A DNA stretch of 64,000 nt, taken from Solihabitans fulvus. GTDB lineage: Bacteria; Actinomycetota; Actinomycetes; Mycobacteriales; Pseudonocardiaceae. Below, one piece after another: positions 33,801 through 41,357 of this stretch. How positions within the stretch are numbered: the stretch's first letter is position 1; each line of letters begins with the position of its first letter. The notes below the pieces were generated by a model, which was not told the DNA's origin, ran no database searches, and worked only from the letters and a program-made list of their open reading frames with translations. Where the stretch lies: positions 231,201 to 295,200 of the forward strand of contig NZ_VUOB01000001.1 of the NCBI RefSeq assembly GCF_008386585.1. Direction: 5' to 3'. Both the position numbers and the translations under genes were made by a program.

Positions 33801-34880
33801 CGCGGCCTCGCCTACGGCGTGCACGTGGTGGCCAGCTGCGCCCGCGCCTTCGACCTGCGGATGACCGTCAGGGACCTGTTCGCCAGCAAGCTGGAGCTGA
33901 AGATCGGCGATCCGATCGACTCGATCATCGACCGGCGCGCCGCGATGAGCGTGCCGGCCGGTGCCCCCGGCCGGGGCGTCGCGATGAGCGGGCACCAGCT
34001 CCTGGTGGCACTGCCCAGGATCGACGGCAGCGCCGACGCCGAGGACCTGGCCGCCGGCACCGCCGCGCTCGTGGCGGCGGTCCGGGCGGCGTGGCAGGGC
34101 GAGCCCGCGCCGTCGGTGCGACTGCTGCCTGCCGTGCTGCCGTACGCGGAACTGCCCGCCACCGACTCGTTGACCGGTCCGGAGGCCGGGCTCGCGGTCG
34201 GCATCCACGAGCGGGACCTTTCGCCGGTGCGGCTGGACTTCCGCGCCGACCCGCACTTCTTCCTGTTGGCCGACACGGAGAGCGGCAAGACGACGTTCCT
34301 CCGGGTGTTGGCGAAGCGGATCTGCCAGGCGTACACGCCGGAGCAGGCCAGGATCGTGGTCATCGACCACCGGCTCGGGTTGCTCGGCGAGGTCGGCGAG
34401 CAACACCTGCTCGCCTACGGCACCAACGACTCGCACAGCAGGGGCGTGCTGGCCGAGGTGGCCGAGGCGATGTCCAAGCGCCTGCCCGGCCAGGACGTCA
34501 CGCCGGAGCAGCTGCGGGCCCGAAGCTGGTGGCAGGGCCCGGAGATCTTCGTGCTCGTCGACGACTACGACATGGTGGCGACGCACAAGGAGCATCCGCT
34601 GCTCGCGCTGCTGCCGTTGGCTGCGCAGGGCTCGGACATCGGCCTGCACGTGGTGCTGGCCCGCCGCACCGGCGGCGCGGGCCGGGGGCTGTTCGAGCCG
34701 TTCCTCGGCAGGCTGCGGGAGGTCGGCGCGCCCGGCCTGATGATGTCCGGCGACCGGGACGAGGGACCGCTGCTCGGCGGCATGCGGGCCCAGGTGCTGC
34801 CGCCGGGGCGGGGCTGGCTGGTGGACCGCAGGGGCAACAAGAACCTCGTCCAGCTCGGTTGGCTGCCGCCGACGGAGTAG
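30864..34880 (+). CDS. eccC: Type VII secretion FtsK/SpoIIIE ATPase EccC (EccCa-EccCb fused)
   Basis: This 1,338-residue protein is the motor of the T7SS. After a cytoplasmic start with TVVVKRPGRRPAPEMP, two transmembrane helices lie at about residues 50-95. Three FtsK/SpoIIIE domains follow: Walker A GATGSGKSE (about 491) with Walker B LLVICDEFSE; GAPQTGKST (about 847) with VFLVIDGW; and ADTESGKTT (about 1136) with IFVLVDDYD. The third lacks the usual first glycine. Mycobacterial systems often split this protein in two; here it is one chain. ATG at 30864 is assumed; a GTG at 30906 would also give a normal EccC start. Confidence 0.95.
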   Translation: MPPDRRRWSRTIADVATVVVKRPGRRPAPEMPTGELILQPPPEIPPPPGRQWAQVLMVLPMVAMMASSLLLYSGSVGGSIRFVMYGMMGVAMLGMVVMGLLQGGGPSKREMGHARRRYLRHLSQHRLRLRRSVRRQRTAMEYLHPDPTALWSLATSFRLWERRKDDPDFAVARIGRGPQSPAMTLVAPDTKPLEELEPLSALALRRFISTYTTVDGLPIAIAVNGFSRIYLRGDRAAALGVLRALLAQLATLQSPDDLRVAVCVGEDQRADWEWVKWLPHALHPERTDALGPLRLVAATIPALESMLEEELVKRPRFDPEVDLRVPGPHLVVVLDGGSVAGSDHLMTGGGVEGVTVVDLTTVPPRALDRTSVVLAVDADGTLVSETIDGDAPLGRADALGPTATEGLARQLAPLRLTAGMRGDAPMSSELGLADLLELGDPYELDPDDTWTPRPNRDRLRVKFGIQADGVPIEIDLKESAQDGMGPHGLLIGATGSGKSELLRTLVLALAVTHPPNSLNFALVDFKGGATFTRLDALPHTSAVITNLADELHLVDRMTDAISGELIRRQELLRAAGNFSSLRDYEKARAAGAPLPEVPTLLVICDEFSELLSAKPDFIDMFVQIGRVGRSLGVHLLLASQRLDEGRLRGLETYLSYRIGLRTFSEMESRVVLGVADGFHLPRAPGHGFLKVGTDPMDRFRSAYVSGVYQRTSGTGVAAAIGRQFALHEYSTTYLAPEVDVDEEDEAARAEEAEAAVGETLLDILVDRLEGRGTPAHQVWLPPLAESPTLDGLLPAIVPHPQRGLTADSAELAGGLRPVLGIVDRPFEQRRDPLVLDLSGAAGHVLVLGAPQTGKSTTLRTLVTSLALTHTPREAQFYCLDFGGGTLAALAGLPHVAGVSSRLDAGAVRRTVAEVATVLAQRERMFAEHQIDGIVSYRRMRADGGFANQPHGDVFLVIDGWQTLRNDFAELEESVGDIAARGLAYGVHVVASCARAFDLRMTVRDLFASKLELKIGDPIDSIIDRRAAMSVPAGAPGRGVAMSGHQLLVALPRIDGSADAEDLAAGTAALVAAVRAAWQGEPAPSVRLLPAVLPYAELPATDSLTGPEAGLAVGIHERDLSPVRLDFRADPHFFLLADTESGKTTFLRVLAKRICQAYTPEQARIVVIDHRLGLLGEVGEQHLLAYGTNDSHSRGVLAEVAEAMSKRLPGQDVTPEQLRARSWWQGPEIFVLVDDYDMVATHKEHPLLALLPLAAQGSDIGLHVVLARRTGGAGRGLFEPFLGRLREVGAPGLMMSGDRDEGPLLGGMRAQVLPPGRGWLVDRRGNKNLVQLGWLPPTE

Positions 34881-34940
34881 CCGGCGGAGACCGCGAAATC
34901 GGGTGCCTGGCAGGGAAACAGTCGAGATCGGGAGCGAGAG

Positions 34941-35315
34941 ATGGGCGCTGGGGACGAGATCAACGGGGAAACGGACGCGATGCGGGAGTTCTCCCGGCAT
35001 CTGGCGGGGAGCGTCCAGCTCGAACGGATGCCCAAGGCCGTCAGCCGGCACGTGGCGGCGGCGTGCGGCGGCGGCCTGCGCTCGTGCGAGGTGCTCACCA
35101 AGGCGGACCAGGACAGCACCGACTTCCTGCACACGTTCATCACCGACGTGGTGCAGGGGTTCGCCGCGTACAGCTCCTTCGTGCATCGCTCGGCTGCCGC
35201 GTACGTGGCGGCCGACGAGACCGGCCGGCAGGGCATTCTCGCCGCGCTCGACGGGATGACAGGCCAGGGACTGCCGGCCATCATCCCCGAACTCGACACG
35301 ACGGAAACCCGGTAG
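34941..35315 (+). CDS. Small helical protein of the T7SS operon
   Basis: This 124-residue soluble protein is helical throughout, contains TDFLHTFITDVVQGFAAYSSF in the centre and ends in acidic residues. It lies 60 bases after eccC and 20 bases before the PPE-like gene. The size and position suggest a WXG100-type substrate or chaperone, but no WXG or YxxxD signal is present. The ATG has a GGAGCGAGAG ribosome site. Confidence 0.68.
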   Translation: MGAGDEINGETDAMREFSRHLAGSVQLERMPKAVSRHVAAACGGGLRSCEVLTKADQDSTDFLHTFITDVVQGFAAYSSFVHRSAAAYVAADETGRQGILAALDGMTGQGLPAIIPELDTTETR

Positions 35316-35335
35316 CCGGAGTTAGGTGCGTCCAG

Positions 35336-36856
35336 ATGTCCGCGTACGACGGCATGAACATCGACCAACTGCACGACGTCATCACGGCCGAGGCTCCGCA
35401 CGCCCAGCGGCTCACCGAGGCCGCGGCGATGTGGCGCGAGGCGGCGACCTGGATCGACACCCAGGCCGGGTACCTGAGCAACGAGGTGAAGAAGCTCACC
35501 GGGAACTGGCCGGACAACGCCGGCAGGATGTTCACCGAGCGGGTGAACAAGGACCTGTTGGCCATGTACTCGTGGGTCGACTCGAACCTGATAAGCAGCA
35601 TGGCGCTGCCGCACACCGCGATTCCGCCGAGCGGCTCGTTCCCGACGCTCCCGTTCCTGCCCAACTTCGGGCACGAGACCAGGATGAGCGTCGGCATCCC
35701 GCAGTCCAAGGTGATCGACCAGCTCACCGGGCTGGCCGGCGACATCAAGACGGCGCAACAGAACATCGAGCGGCTGCGCAACTACTACTACGGCCTCGAC
35801 GTGGCGGTGCGGGGCAACACCGAGAGCCTGATCAAGGCGCAGATGATCGCGCAGCTCGACGCCCTCGACCAGAAGTACGGGACCGCGGCGGACGCGATGC
35901 GCGTTGCCATCGGTGGTAGGTGGACCGGCCCGCGTGCCGCGACACAGGAGACGTCGGATGGGCCCGTGACACCCGGCAAGGACAAGGGCGGCAACGACTC
36001 CAGCGGCAAACCCGGCGGCACCGACCCTGGCGCGACCGACCCGAAACAGGACCCCGCCACCACCCAGCCCACCAACAACGACACAACCAGCACGAACCAG
36101 GACACCCTCTCGACCCAGCTCCAGACGGCGGCCACGACGCTCGACTCGCTGACCCAGGCCGCCCAGACGCTCGAACAGCTGCTCGGCGGCGGCAGCGGGA
36201 GCAGCGGCGGCAGCAGCGGGCTGCCCAGCCCGGTTGGGCTGTCCCCGACGGACCTGGCGTCGCTGCAAAGCCCGCTAGGCAGCCTGATCAACCCCCTGGA
36301 GCACCTGAACCACCTTGCCCCGTCGGACAATCCGCTCGGCCTGCCCAGCCTGGCCGGGCTCGGCGGCGGCGACGGGATCGGCGGCGGTGCCGGCCGGTTG
36401 GGCGGTACGGCCGGGCTCGGCAGCGCGGCGGGCCAACCGGGGGTCGCGCCGGTGCACGGGTCGGACCTGGCGCCCCCGCTGGCGGCCGCGCCGATCGCCG
36501 CCGCGCGCACGACGGGCACCGGCACCACCGGGACGTCCGCGACGTCCGGAACAGGGATGGTGCCGCCGATGTACCCGCCGCACGGCGCAGGCGCGAAGTC
36601 GGCAGGCGGCGTCCGCCCTGGGGCCGCGGAACAGGCCAACCCCGCACGGCCGCGCGAGCGGAAACCCAACGGCACCCCCGGTGTGTCGCTGCTCGGCCGC
36701 ACCGCGCGGGCCAAGGGTGCCGCGCCGCGGTCCGCCGCGCCGACCGAACCCCGGCGGAGCTGGGATCCCGAGAACGACACCGTCCAGTTGCTCGACGAGG
36801 AGCTGTGGCAGGTCGATCGGAAAGACACCGAACCAAGGCACCGCACCGGACACTGA
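35336..36856 (+). CDS. WXG100/PPE-like T7SS substrate with low-complexity tail
   Basis: This 506-residue protein has an N-terminal helical domain (residues about 1-195) with LTGNWPDNAGR in the WXG position and a long second helix pair ending near RNYYYGLDVAV. From about 200 onward it is rich in Thr, Gly, Ser and Pro, with GGGSGSSGGSSG stretches. The last 30 residues hold VQLLDEELWQVD, a motif repeated at the end of the protein at 37473. I infer a secreted T7SS substrate comparable to mycobacterial PPE or Esp proteins; surface function is unknown. Confidence 0.75.
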   Translation: MSAYDGMNIDQLHDVITAEAPHAQRLTEAAAMWREAATWIDTQAGYLSNEVKKLTGNWPDNAGRMFTERVNKDLLAMYSWVDSNLISSMALPHTAIPPSGSFPTLPFLPNFGHETRMSVGIPQSKVIDQLTGLAGDIKTAQQNIERLRNYYYGLDVAVRGNTESLIKAQMIAQLDALDQKYGTAADAMRVAIGGRWTGPRAATQETSDGPVTPGKDKGGNDSSGKPGGTDPGATDPKQDPATTQPTNNDTTSTNQDTLSTQLQTAATTLDSLTQAAQTLEQLLGGGSGSSGGSSGLPSPVGLSPTDLASLQSPLGSLINPLEHLNHLAPSDNPLGLPSLAGLGGGDGIGGGAGRLGGTAGLGSAAGQPGVAPVHGSDLAPPLAAAPIAAARTTGTGTTGTSATSGTGMVPPMYPPHGAGAKSAGGVRPGAAEQANPARPRERKPNGTPGVSLLGRTARAKGAAPRSAAPTEPRRSWDPENDTVQLLDEELWQVDRKDTEPRHRTGH

Positions 36857-36868
36857 AGGAGGGGGCAC

Positions 36869-37462
36869 ATGCCCACACACATCGACGGCGACCCCGAGGC
36901 GATGGTCACGTTCGCCGGGCAGCTCACCGCTCCCACGATGCCGTCGTCGCTGGCCAGGCTCGGCACGCCGCCGAACCTGGCCGGGCTGTTCGAGGGCATC
37001 GCCATGTCCCTGCTCGACAAGGCCGCCACGGCGGTGACGGCCGCCTACCTGACCAAGGTCACCGGCGACATGGTCACCTACTCGACGAAGGTCAACACCG
37101 CCGCCGCGACCTACTCCATCGCCGACGTGACCAGCGGCCTCGACCTGGTCGCCTCGGGGGCGAAGTTCGCGCAGCAAGGCATCAGCCTGGTCAAGCAGGT
37201 CACCGGGTCCTCAGGTTCGTCCAGCACCGACTCCTCGGCCTCCTCGACCCAGCACACCGGCGCGACCGCCACCGACTCGGCGACCCAGCACACCGGCGCG
37301 ACCGGCGCCGACTCGGCGACCCAGCAGCACCCCGGCACGCCGGGAGCGCACTCCCCGACCCACCCGGCCACCGCGGGCCAACCGGCGGCCGGCGTCGGCG
37401 GCGTGCCAGTCCAGAAGCCCGCCGACCAATCTGTGGGCAACGCCCCGCAGCGCACCGTCTGA
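36869..37462 (+). CDS. Secreted-type helical protein with 12-residue repeats
   Basis: This 197-residue protein has a helical first half and a Thr/Ser/Ala-rich second half with two tandem copies of a TQHTGATATDSA-like unit encoded by a 36-bp DNA repeat (about 37248-37325). It sits between the two PPE-like genes and has a strong AAGGAGGGGG ribosome site before the ATG. It may be the small partner (PE-like) of one of them; no domain is recognised. Confidence 0.65.
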   Translation: MPTHIDGDPEAMVTFAGQLTAPTMPSSLARLGTPPNLAGLFEGIAMSLLDKAATAVTAAYLTKVTGDMVTYSTKVNTAAATYSIADVTSGLDLVASGAKFAQQGISLVKQVTGSSGSSSTDSSASSTQHTGATATDSATQHTGATGADSATQQHPGTPGAHSPTHPATAGQPAAGVGGVPVQKPADQSVGNAPQRTV

Positions 37463-37472
37463 GGAGCGACCC

Positions 37473-38744
37473 ATGTCAATCCCCTACAACCTGCTGCCCA
37501 TCGAGATGCACGTGGCGATGATCTCGGCCGAACTCCCCAACGCCTCGGTCCTCGCCGACGCGGCGCGGATGTGGACCGAGGTGCGCGGCTGGGTCGAGGC
37601 CGCGCACACGGAGCTGAACTCCCGCGCGAGCACCCTCAGCCAGGGCTGGAACGACGACGCCGGGCGGGCGCTGGACGAGAAGGTTCAGCGGTCCCTCGCC
37701 GAGCTGAAGACGTGGGGCGAGCGGATCGACGGCTCCAACGTCGTGCAGACGCTGACCACCATGTCGACCGCGATCCCGGAGGCGCACGCCGAGGTGACGG
37801 CCCTGCACGAGTCGTACCAAGCCGCCATGGCCGTCCCGTTCGGCCTCGGCGTGCCGGCCGCCATCGCGATCCAGCAGCTGTCCGGCACGCGGATGACCGC
37901 GCTTGGCGCGCAGTTCGACGGCTCCATGCTCTCGGTGTGCGCGGCGGCCGGGGCCGCGACACCCGCCGACCTCGTGCCCGGCCTTGACAACATCAAGGCG
38001 CCGACGGCGGCGGAGCTGGCGAAGTCGGCAGAGTCGGCGACGAGCGCGTTGTCCGCGTTGCAGAGCCTGGGTTCCAGCCTCACCGGGGGCGGGAGCGGCA
38101 GCACGCCGGACCTGTCCAGCCTGTCGCCCGACCTCACCGGCGGCCTCGGCTCGACGGGCTCCGGCGCGTCGCTGCCGGACCTCACGTCGGCGGGCGGGCC
38201 GTCGCTGGCCGGGCTCGCGCCGAACACGCTGATGCCGGGCCAGCTTCCCGGCCTGGAGAGCATGTCGGGCGGCCTGTCCGGTGGCCTGCCCGGCTCGGGC
38301 GCGCCGCCGGTGCCGCTCGGCGCGCTCGGCGGGTTGGGCGGGCTCACCGGGACGGGCGGCGTCCCGTCGCTGATGCGCCCGAGCGGGGCCCGCAGGGCCG
38401 CCGGCAGCGCCGCCGAGATCCAGCCGGGCGCGGCGAACTCGGCGGCGTCAAAGGGAACCGCGGGCGGGATGCCGATGATGCCGCACGCCGGCCGGGGCGC
38501 GGCCGGCACGATCCGGCCGAGTTCCACCGAGCACCCGACCGGCCGCTCCGGCAGCGGGCGGCGGCGCGCGGCGGAGACGGACGGCGTCGCGGCGACGCTG
38601 CGCGGTCGGTCCGGCACCGGCGACCACGGCGGCTTCACCATGCCGCGCGACCGGCACGCCCCCGAGACCGAGTTCGGCTCCGTCGAGCTGCTCGACGAGG
38701 AACTGTGGGAGGCGACCCCCGGCTCGCCGGGCCACGGCGGCTGA
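37473..38744 (+). CDS. WXG100/PPE-like T7SS substrate
   Basis: This 423-residue protein has an N-terminal helical domain with LSQGWNDDAGRALDEKV in the WXG position (about residue 52), a hydrophobic stretch near 120-140, and a Gly/Ser/Leu-rich tail with degenerate GLGG and LPGL units. Near the C terminus VELLDEELWEA repeats the motif found at the end of the protein at 35336. It is the last gene of the eccC operon, followed by a strong terminator. I infer secretion by this T7SS. Confidence 0.75.
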   Translation: MSIPYNLLPIEMHVAMISAELPNASVLADAARMWTEVRGWVEAAHTELNSRASTLSQGWNDDAGRALDEKVQRSLAELKTWGERIDGSNVVQTLTTMSTAIPEAHAEVTALHESYQAAMAVPFGLGVPAAIAIQQLSGTRMTALGAQFDGSMLSVCAAAGAATPADLVPGLDNIKAPTAAELAKSAESATSALSALQSLGSSLTGGGSGSTPDLSSLSPDLTGGLGSTGSGASLPDLTSAGGPSLAGLAPNTLMPGQLPGLESMSGGLSGGLPGSGAPPVPLGALGGLGGLTGTGGVPSLMRPSGARRAAGSAAEIQPGAANSAASKGTAGGMPMMPHAGRGAAGTIRPSSTEHPTGRSGSGRRRAAETDGVAATLRGRSGTGDHGGFTMPRDRHAPETEFGSVELLDEELWEATPGSPGHGG

Positions 38745-38751
38745 CCACAAC

Positions 38752-38794
38752 CGACCCGGTGCCGGCCAGCAATCCGCTGGCCGGCACCGGGTCG
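38752..38794. terminator. Strong hairpin terminator after the eccC operon
   Basis: A perfect 19-bp stem (arms 38752-38770 and 38776-38794) with a 5-base loop, AATCC, follows the stop codon by 7 bases. A short GTTGTCGTTG run follows. It is the longest perfect hairpin in the window and also ends the tandem array transcribed from the other side. Confidence 0.8.
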
Positions 38795-38799
38795 TTGTC

Positions 38800-40043
38800 G
38801 TTGTGCCGGAACAGAGTTGTGCTCGACCGTCGCGGTCAGCCGGTGGTGGACTGGTGAGTCGCCGCCGCCGGATCGAGGCTCGGCCCCTCGGGCAACCTGG
38901 TGACCAGGCCGGCCGGCAGCCGCACCGGGCGCACGGCCGGATAGCCGAGCGTATTCACGCCGTGCTGTTCCTGGATTGCCGTTGTGCCGAAACAGAATTG
39001 TCCTCGACCGTCGCGTCAGCCGATAGTGGACTGGTGGGTCGCCGCCGCCGGGTCGAGGCTCGGCCCCTCCGGCAACCTGGCGACCAGGCCAGCCGGCAAC
39101 CGCACCGGGCGCACGGCCGGATAGCCGAGCGTATTCACGCCGTGCTGTTCCTGGATTATCGTTTTGCCGGAACAGAATTGCCCCAGACCGTCGCGGTCAA
39201 CCGGTGGTGGACTGGCGGGTCGCGGCCGCCGGATCGAGGCTCGGCCCCTCGGGCAACCTGGCGACCGGCCCGGCCGGCAACCGCACCGGGCACGCGGCCG
39301 CGTAGCCGAGCGTCTTCACGCCGTGCTGTTCCTGGAATGTCGTTGTGCCAGAACAGAGTTGTCCTGGACCGTCGCGGTCAGCCGGTGATGGACTGGCGGG
39401 TCGCGGCCGCCGGATCGAGGCTCGGCCCCTCGGGCAGCCTGGCGACCAGACCGGCCGGCAACCGCACCGGACGCGCGGCCGGACAACCGAGCGCATTCAC
39501 GCCGTGCCGTTCCTGGATCGTCGTTGTGCCGAAACAGAATTGACCTGGACCGTCGCGGTCAACCGATGGTGGACTGGCGGGTCGCCGCCGCCGGGTCGAG
39601 GCTCGGCCCCTCCGGCAACCTGGCGACCAGCCCGACCGGCAACCGCACCGGACGCGCGGCCGGATAACCGAGCGTCTTCACGCCGTGCTGTTCCTGGACT
39701 GCCGTTGTGCCGAAACAGAATTGTCCTCGACCGTCGCGTCAGCCGATAGTGGACTGGTGAGTCGCGGCCGCCGGGTCAAGGCTCGGCCCCTCCGGCAGCC
39801 TGGCGACCAGCCCGACCGGCAACCGCACCGGACGCGCGGCCGGACAACCGAGCGCATTCACGCCGTGCCGTTCCTGGATTGTCGTTGTGCCAGAACAGAA
39901 TTGTCCCGGACCGCCGCGGTCAGCCGCTGATGGACTGGTGAGTCGCGGCCGCCGGATCGAGACTCGGCCCCTCCGGCAACCTGGCAACCAGGCCAGCCGG
40001 CAGCCGCACCGGACGCGCGGCCGGGTAGCCGAGCGTCTTCAAC
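38800..40043 (-). repeat. 180/181-bp tandem array of the eccB 3' end (seven copies)
   Basis: An ACAGARTTG landmark recurs at 38811, 38992, 39172, 39353, 39534, 39715 and 39895, so the period is 180 or 181 bases. Each unit contains about 45 codons homologous to the very end of eccB, from GVxxLGYPA to a TGA stop, plus a spacer of about 55 bases. The copy nearest eccB is its true end. Read in the eccB frame, RLPEGPSLDPAAAT and the stop are identical in all seven, and most differences are synonymous (CTG/TTG, GAT/GAC, CTC/CTT, CCC/CCG, GCG/GCC). Units have no obvious start codon with a ribosome site and stand in different frames, so no long protein results. The spacer is similar between units but absent from eccB. 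Confidence 0.9.
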
Positions 40044-41353
40044 ACGTCCGGCGTCGCGAGCGGGTACCGGCGTCCCAGATCGGTCACCACCATCAGCGTG
40101 CCGCTCGGCGCCTGCCCGGACGGCATCGCCTCGACCACCGCGGCCCAGCCCGGCGGCACGTAGCTGCGGTCCGCGAGCGGGGTGCCGTTCGCCGAGCGGC
40201 GCGCGGTGGCGGCCAACGGGTCCGCTGGCGGCAGCGCGGGATCGAGGGTCAGCCGGGGCGTGGTGTCGCCGCTGGCGAAGGTGGCGCACACCGTGGCGTT
40301 CCGGTCCGGCATCCTGGCGATCGACGGCCGGGTGGCCGGCGCCGCGTCGGCGGCCGCGCCGACCGGGTCGAGCTGCCGCGCGGCGGCGGCGAGCGACGGC
40401 GGCAGCGCAACGGCCTTCGGCTCGCCGTCGGGATAGGCGGCCATGATCGGCGCGTAGGCCCGCTGGATGTCGTACTGTAACTCGGAAATCGGCCGCAGCG
40501 TATCCTGCTCGGCGAGGTAGTACTGCCGCCCGCCGCCGGAGGTCTCCACCATCAGCAGCGTGCCGACCCGGAGGTCGGTGCGCCCCGGCACGGCCGTGGA
40601 CACCGCCCCCGGCTGCGCCAGCGTGACCGGCCCGATCGGCGTTCCCTCCGGCACCACGTCGAGCCACGCCTGGCCGACCCTGGCCCACGGTTCCGTGGTG
40701 AGCGCGAGGCCCGTGCCGACCGCGCCGTAGTCGGTGATCCGGTGCCGGTGGCCGCGCCAGACCACGAAATGGTCCCCGGTCGGCACCAGTTCCACCAACA
40801 GCGCCTGGTCGCCGAGTTCGGCGCCGCCCGTCGGGTCGGCCCCTGCCAGCAGCACCGACTCCTCGATCCGGCTGCCGGCCACGTCGCTGGCCGGCGCGGA
40901 GCACAGCGACCACGCGCCGGACAGCAGCCGGTCGGCGCCGGGCAGCGCGTCCGGCGCGTCCGGGATGCCGATCCTGGGTCCCCTCGGCACGCCGACCAGG
41001 GAGTCCCGCGACACCTGCGTCGTGCTGCGGTGGTCGCCGAGCAGCAGCAGCGCGGAGGCGTAGTTGGCGACCGGGTGCAGCCGGCCGTCGAGGTAGACGT
41101 ACCTGGTGCCGGTCTCCTTCTCCACGATGACCGTGCTGTCCTTGCGCCAGGCGTTGTTGCCGCCGGGCACGATCATCCCGTACACGCCGACGCAGGCCAG
41201 CGCGACGATCGCGATGGCGACGCTGGCGAACGACGCGCTCGTCGCCCTGCGGAACGGCGGTTGCTCCGGGTCGGTTTCCCTGGTGGCCAGGGCGGAAACC
41301 GCGCGCTGCACCAGGAACTGGTAGGCCTGGAGTTGGTCGCGCCTGCTTGCCAC
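39920..41353 (-). CDS. eccB: Type VII secretion membrane protein EccB
   Basis: This 477-residue T7SS core component has the characteristic N terminus SRRDQLQAYQFLVQRAVSAL, one transmembrane helix (SVAIAIVALACVGVYGMIV, about 45-63) and a large external domain with repeated units such as SGTLMVVTDLGRRYPL. EccB forms part of the membrane channel and has been linked to ATPase activity at the outer face. The GTG at 41353 lies 4 bases after the eccD stop, so the two are co-translated. Its last codons are the template of the tandem array downstream. Confidence 0.93.
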   Translation of the reverse strand: MASRRDQLQAYQFLVQRAVSALATRETDPEQPPFRRATSASFASVAIAIVALACVGVYGMIVPGGNNAWRKDSTVIVEKETGTRYVYLDGRLHPVANYASALLLLGDHRSTTQVSRDSLVGVPRGPRIGIPDAPDALPGADRLLSGAWSLCSAPASDVAGSRIEESVLLAGADPTGGAELGDQALLVELVPTGDHFVVWRGHRHRITDYGAVGTGLALTTEPWARVGQAWLDVVPEGTPIGPVTLAQPGAVSTAVPGRTDLRVGTLLMVETSGGGRQYYLAEQDTLRPISELQYDIQRAYAPIMAAYPDGEPKAVALPPSLAAAARQLDPVGAAADAAPATRPSIARMPDRNATVCATFASGDTTPRLTLDPALPPADPLAATARRSANGTPLADRSYVPPGWAAVVEAMPSGQAPSGTLMVVTDLGRRYPLATPDVLKTLGYPAARPVRLPAGLVARLPEGPSLDPAAATHQSISG

Positions 41354-41357
41354 CGGT

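Noticed and set aside
38803..39930. CRISPR array or repetitive coding gene on the plus strand
   Set aside because: The repeats are 180/181 bp with long homologous units and a short spacer that is itself repeated, unlike CRISPR. The plus-strand frames change with each unit, whereas homology and synonymous changes fit the minus-strand eccB frame.
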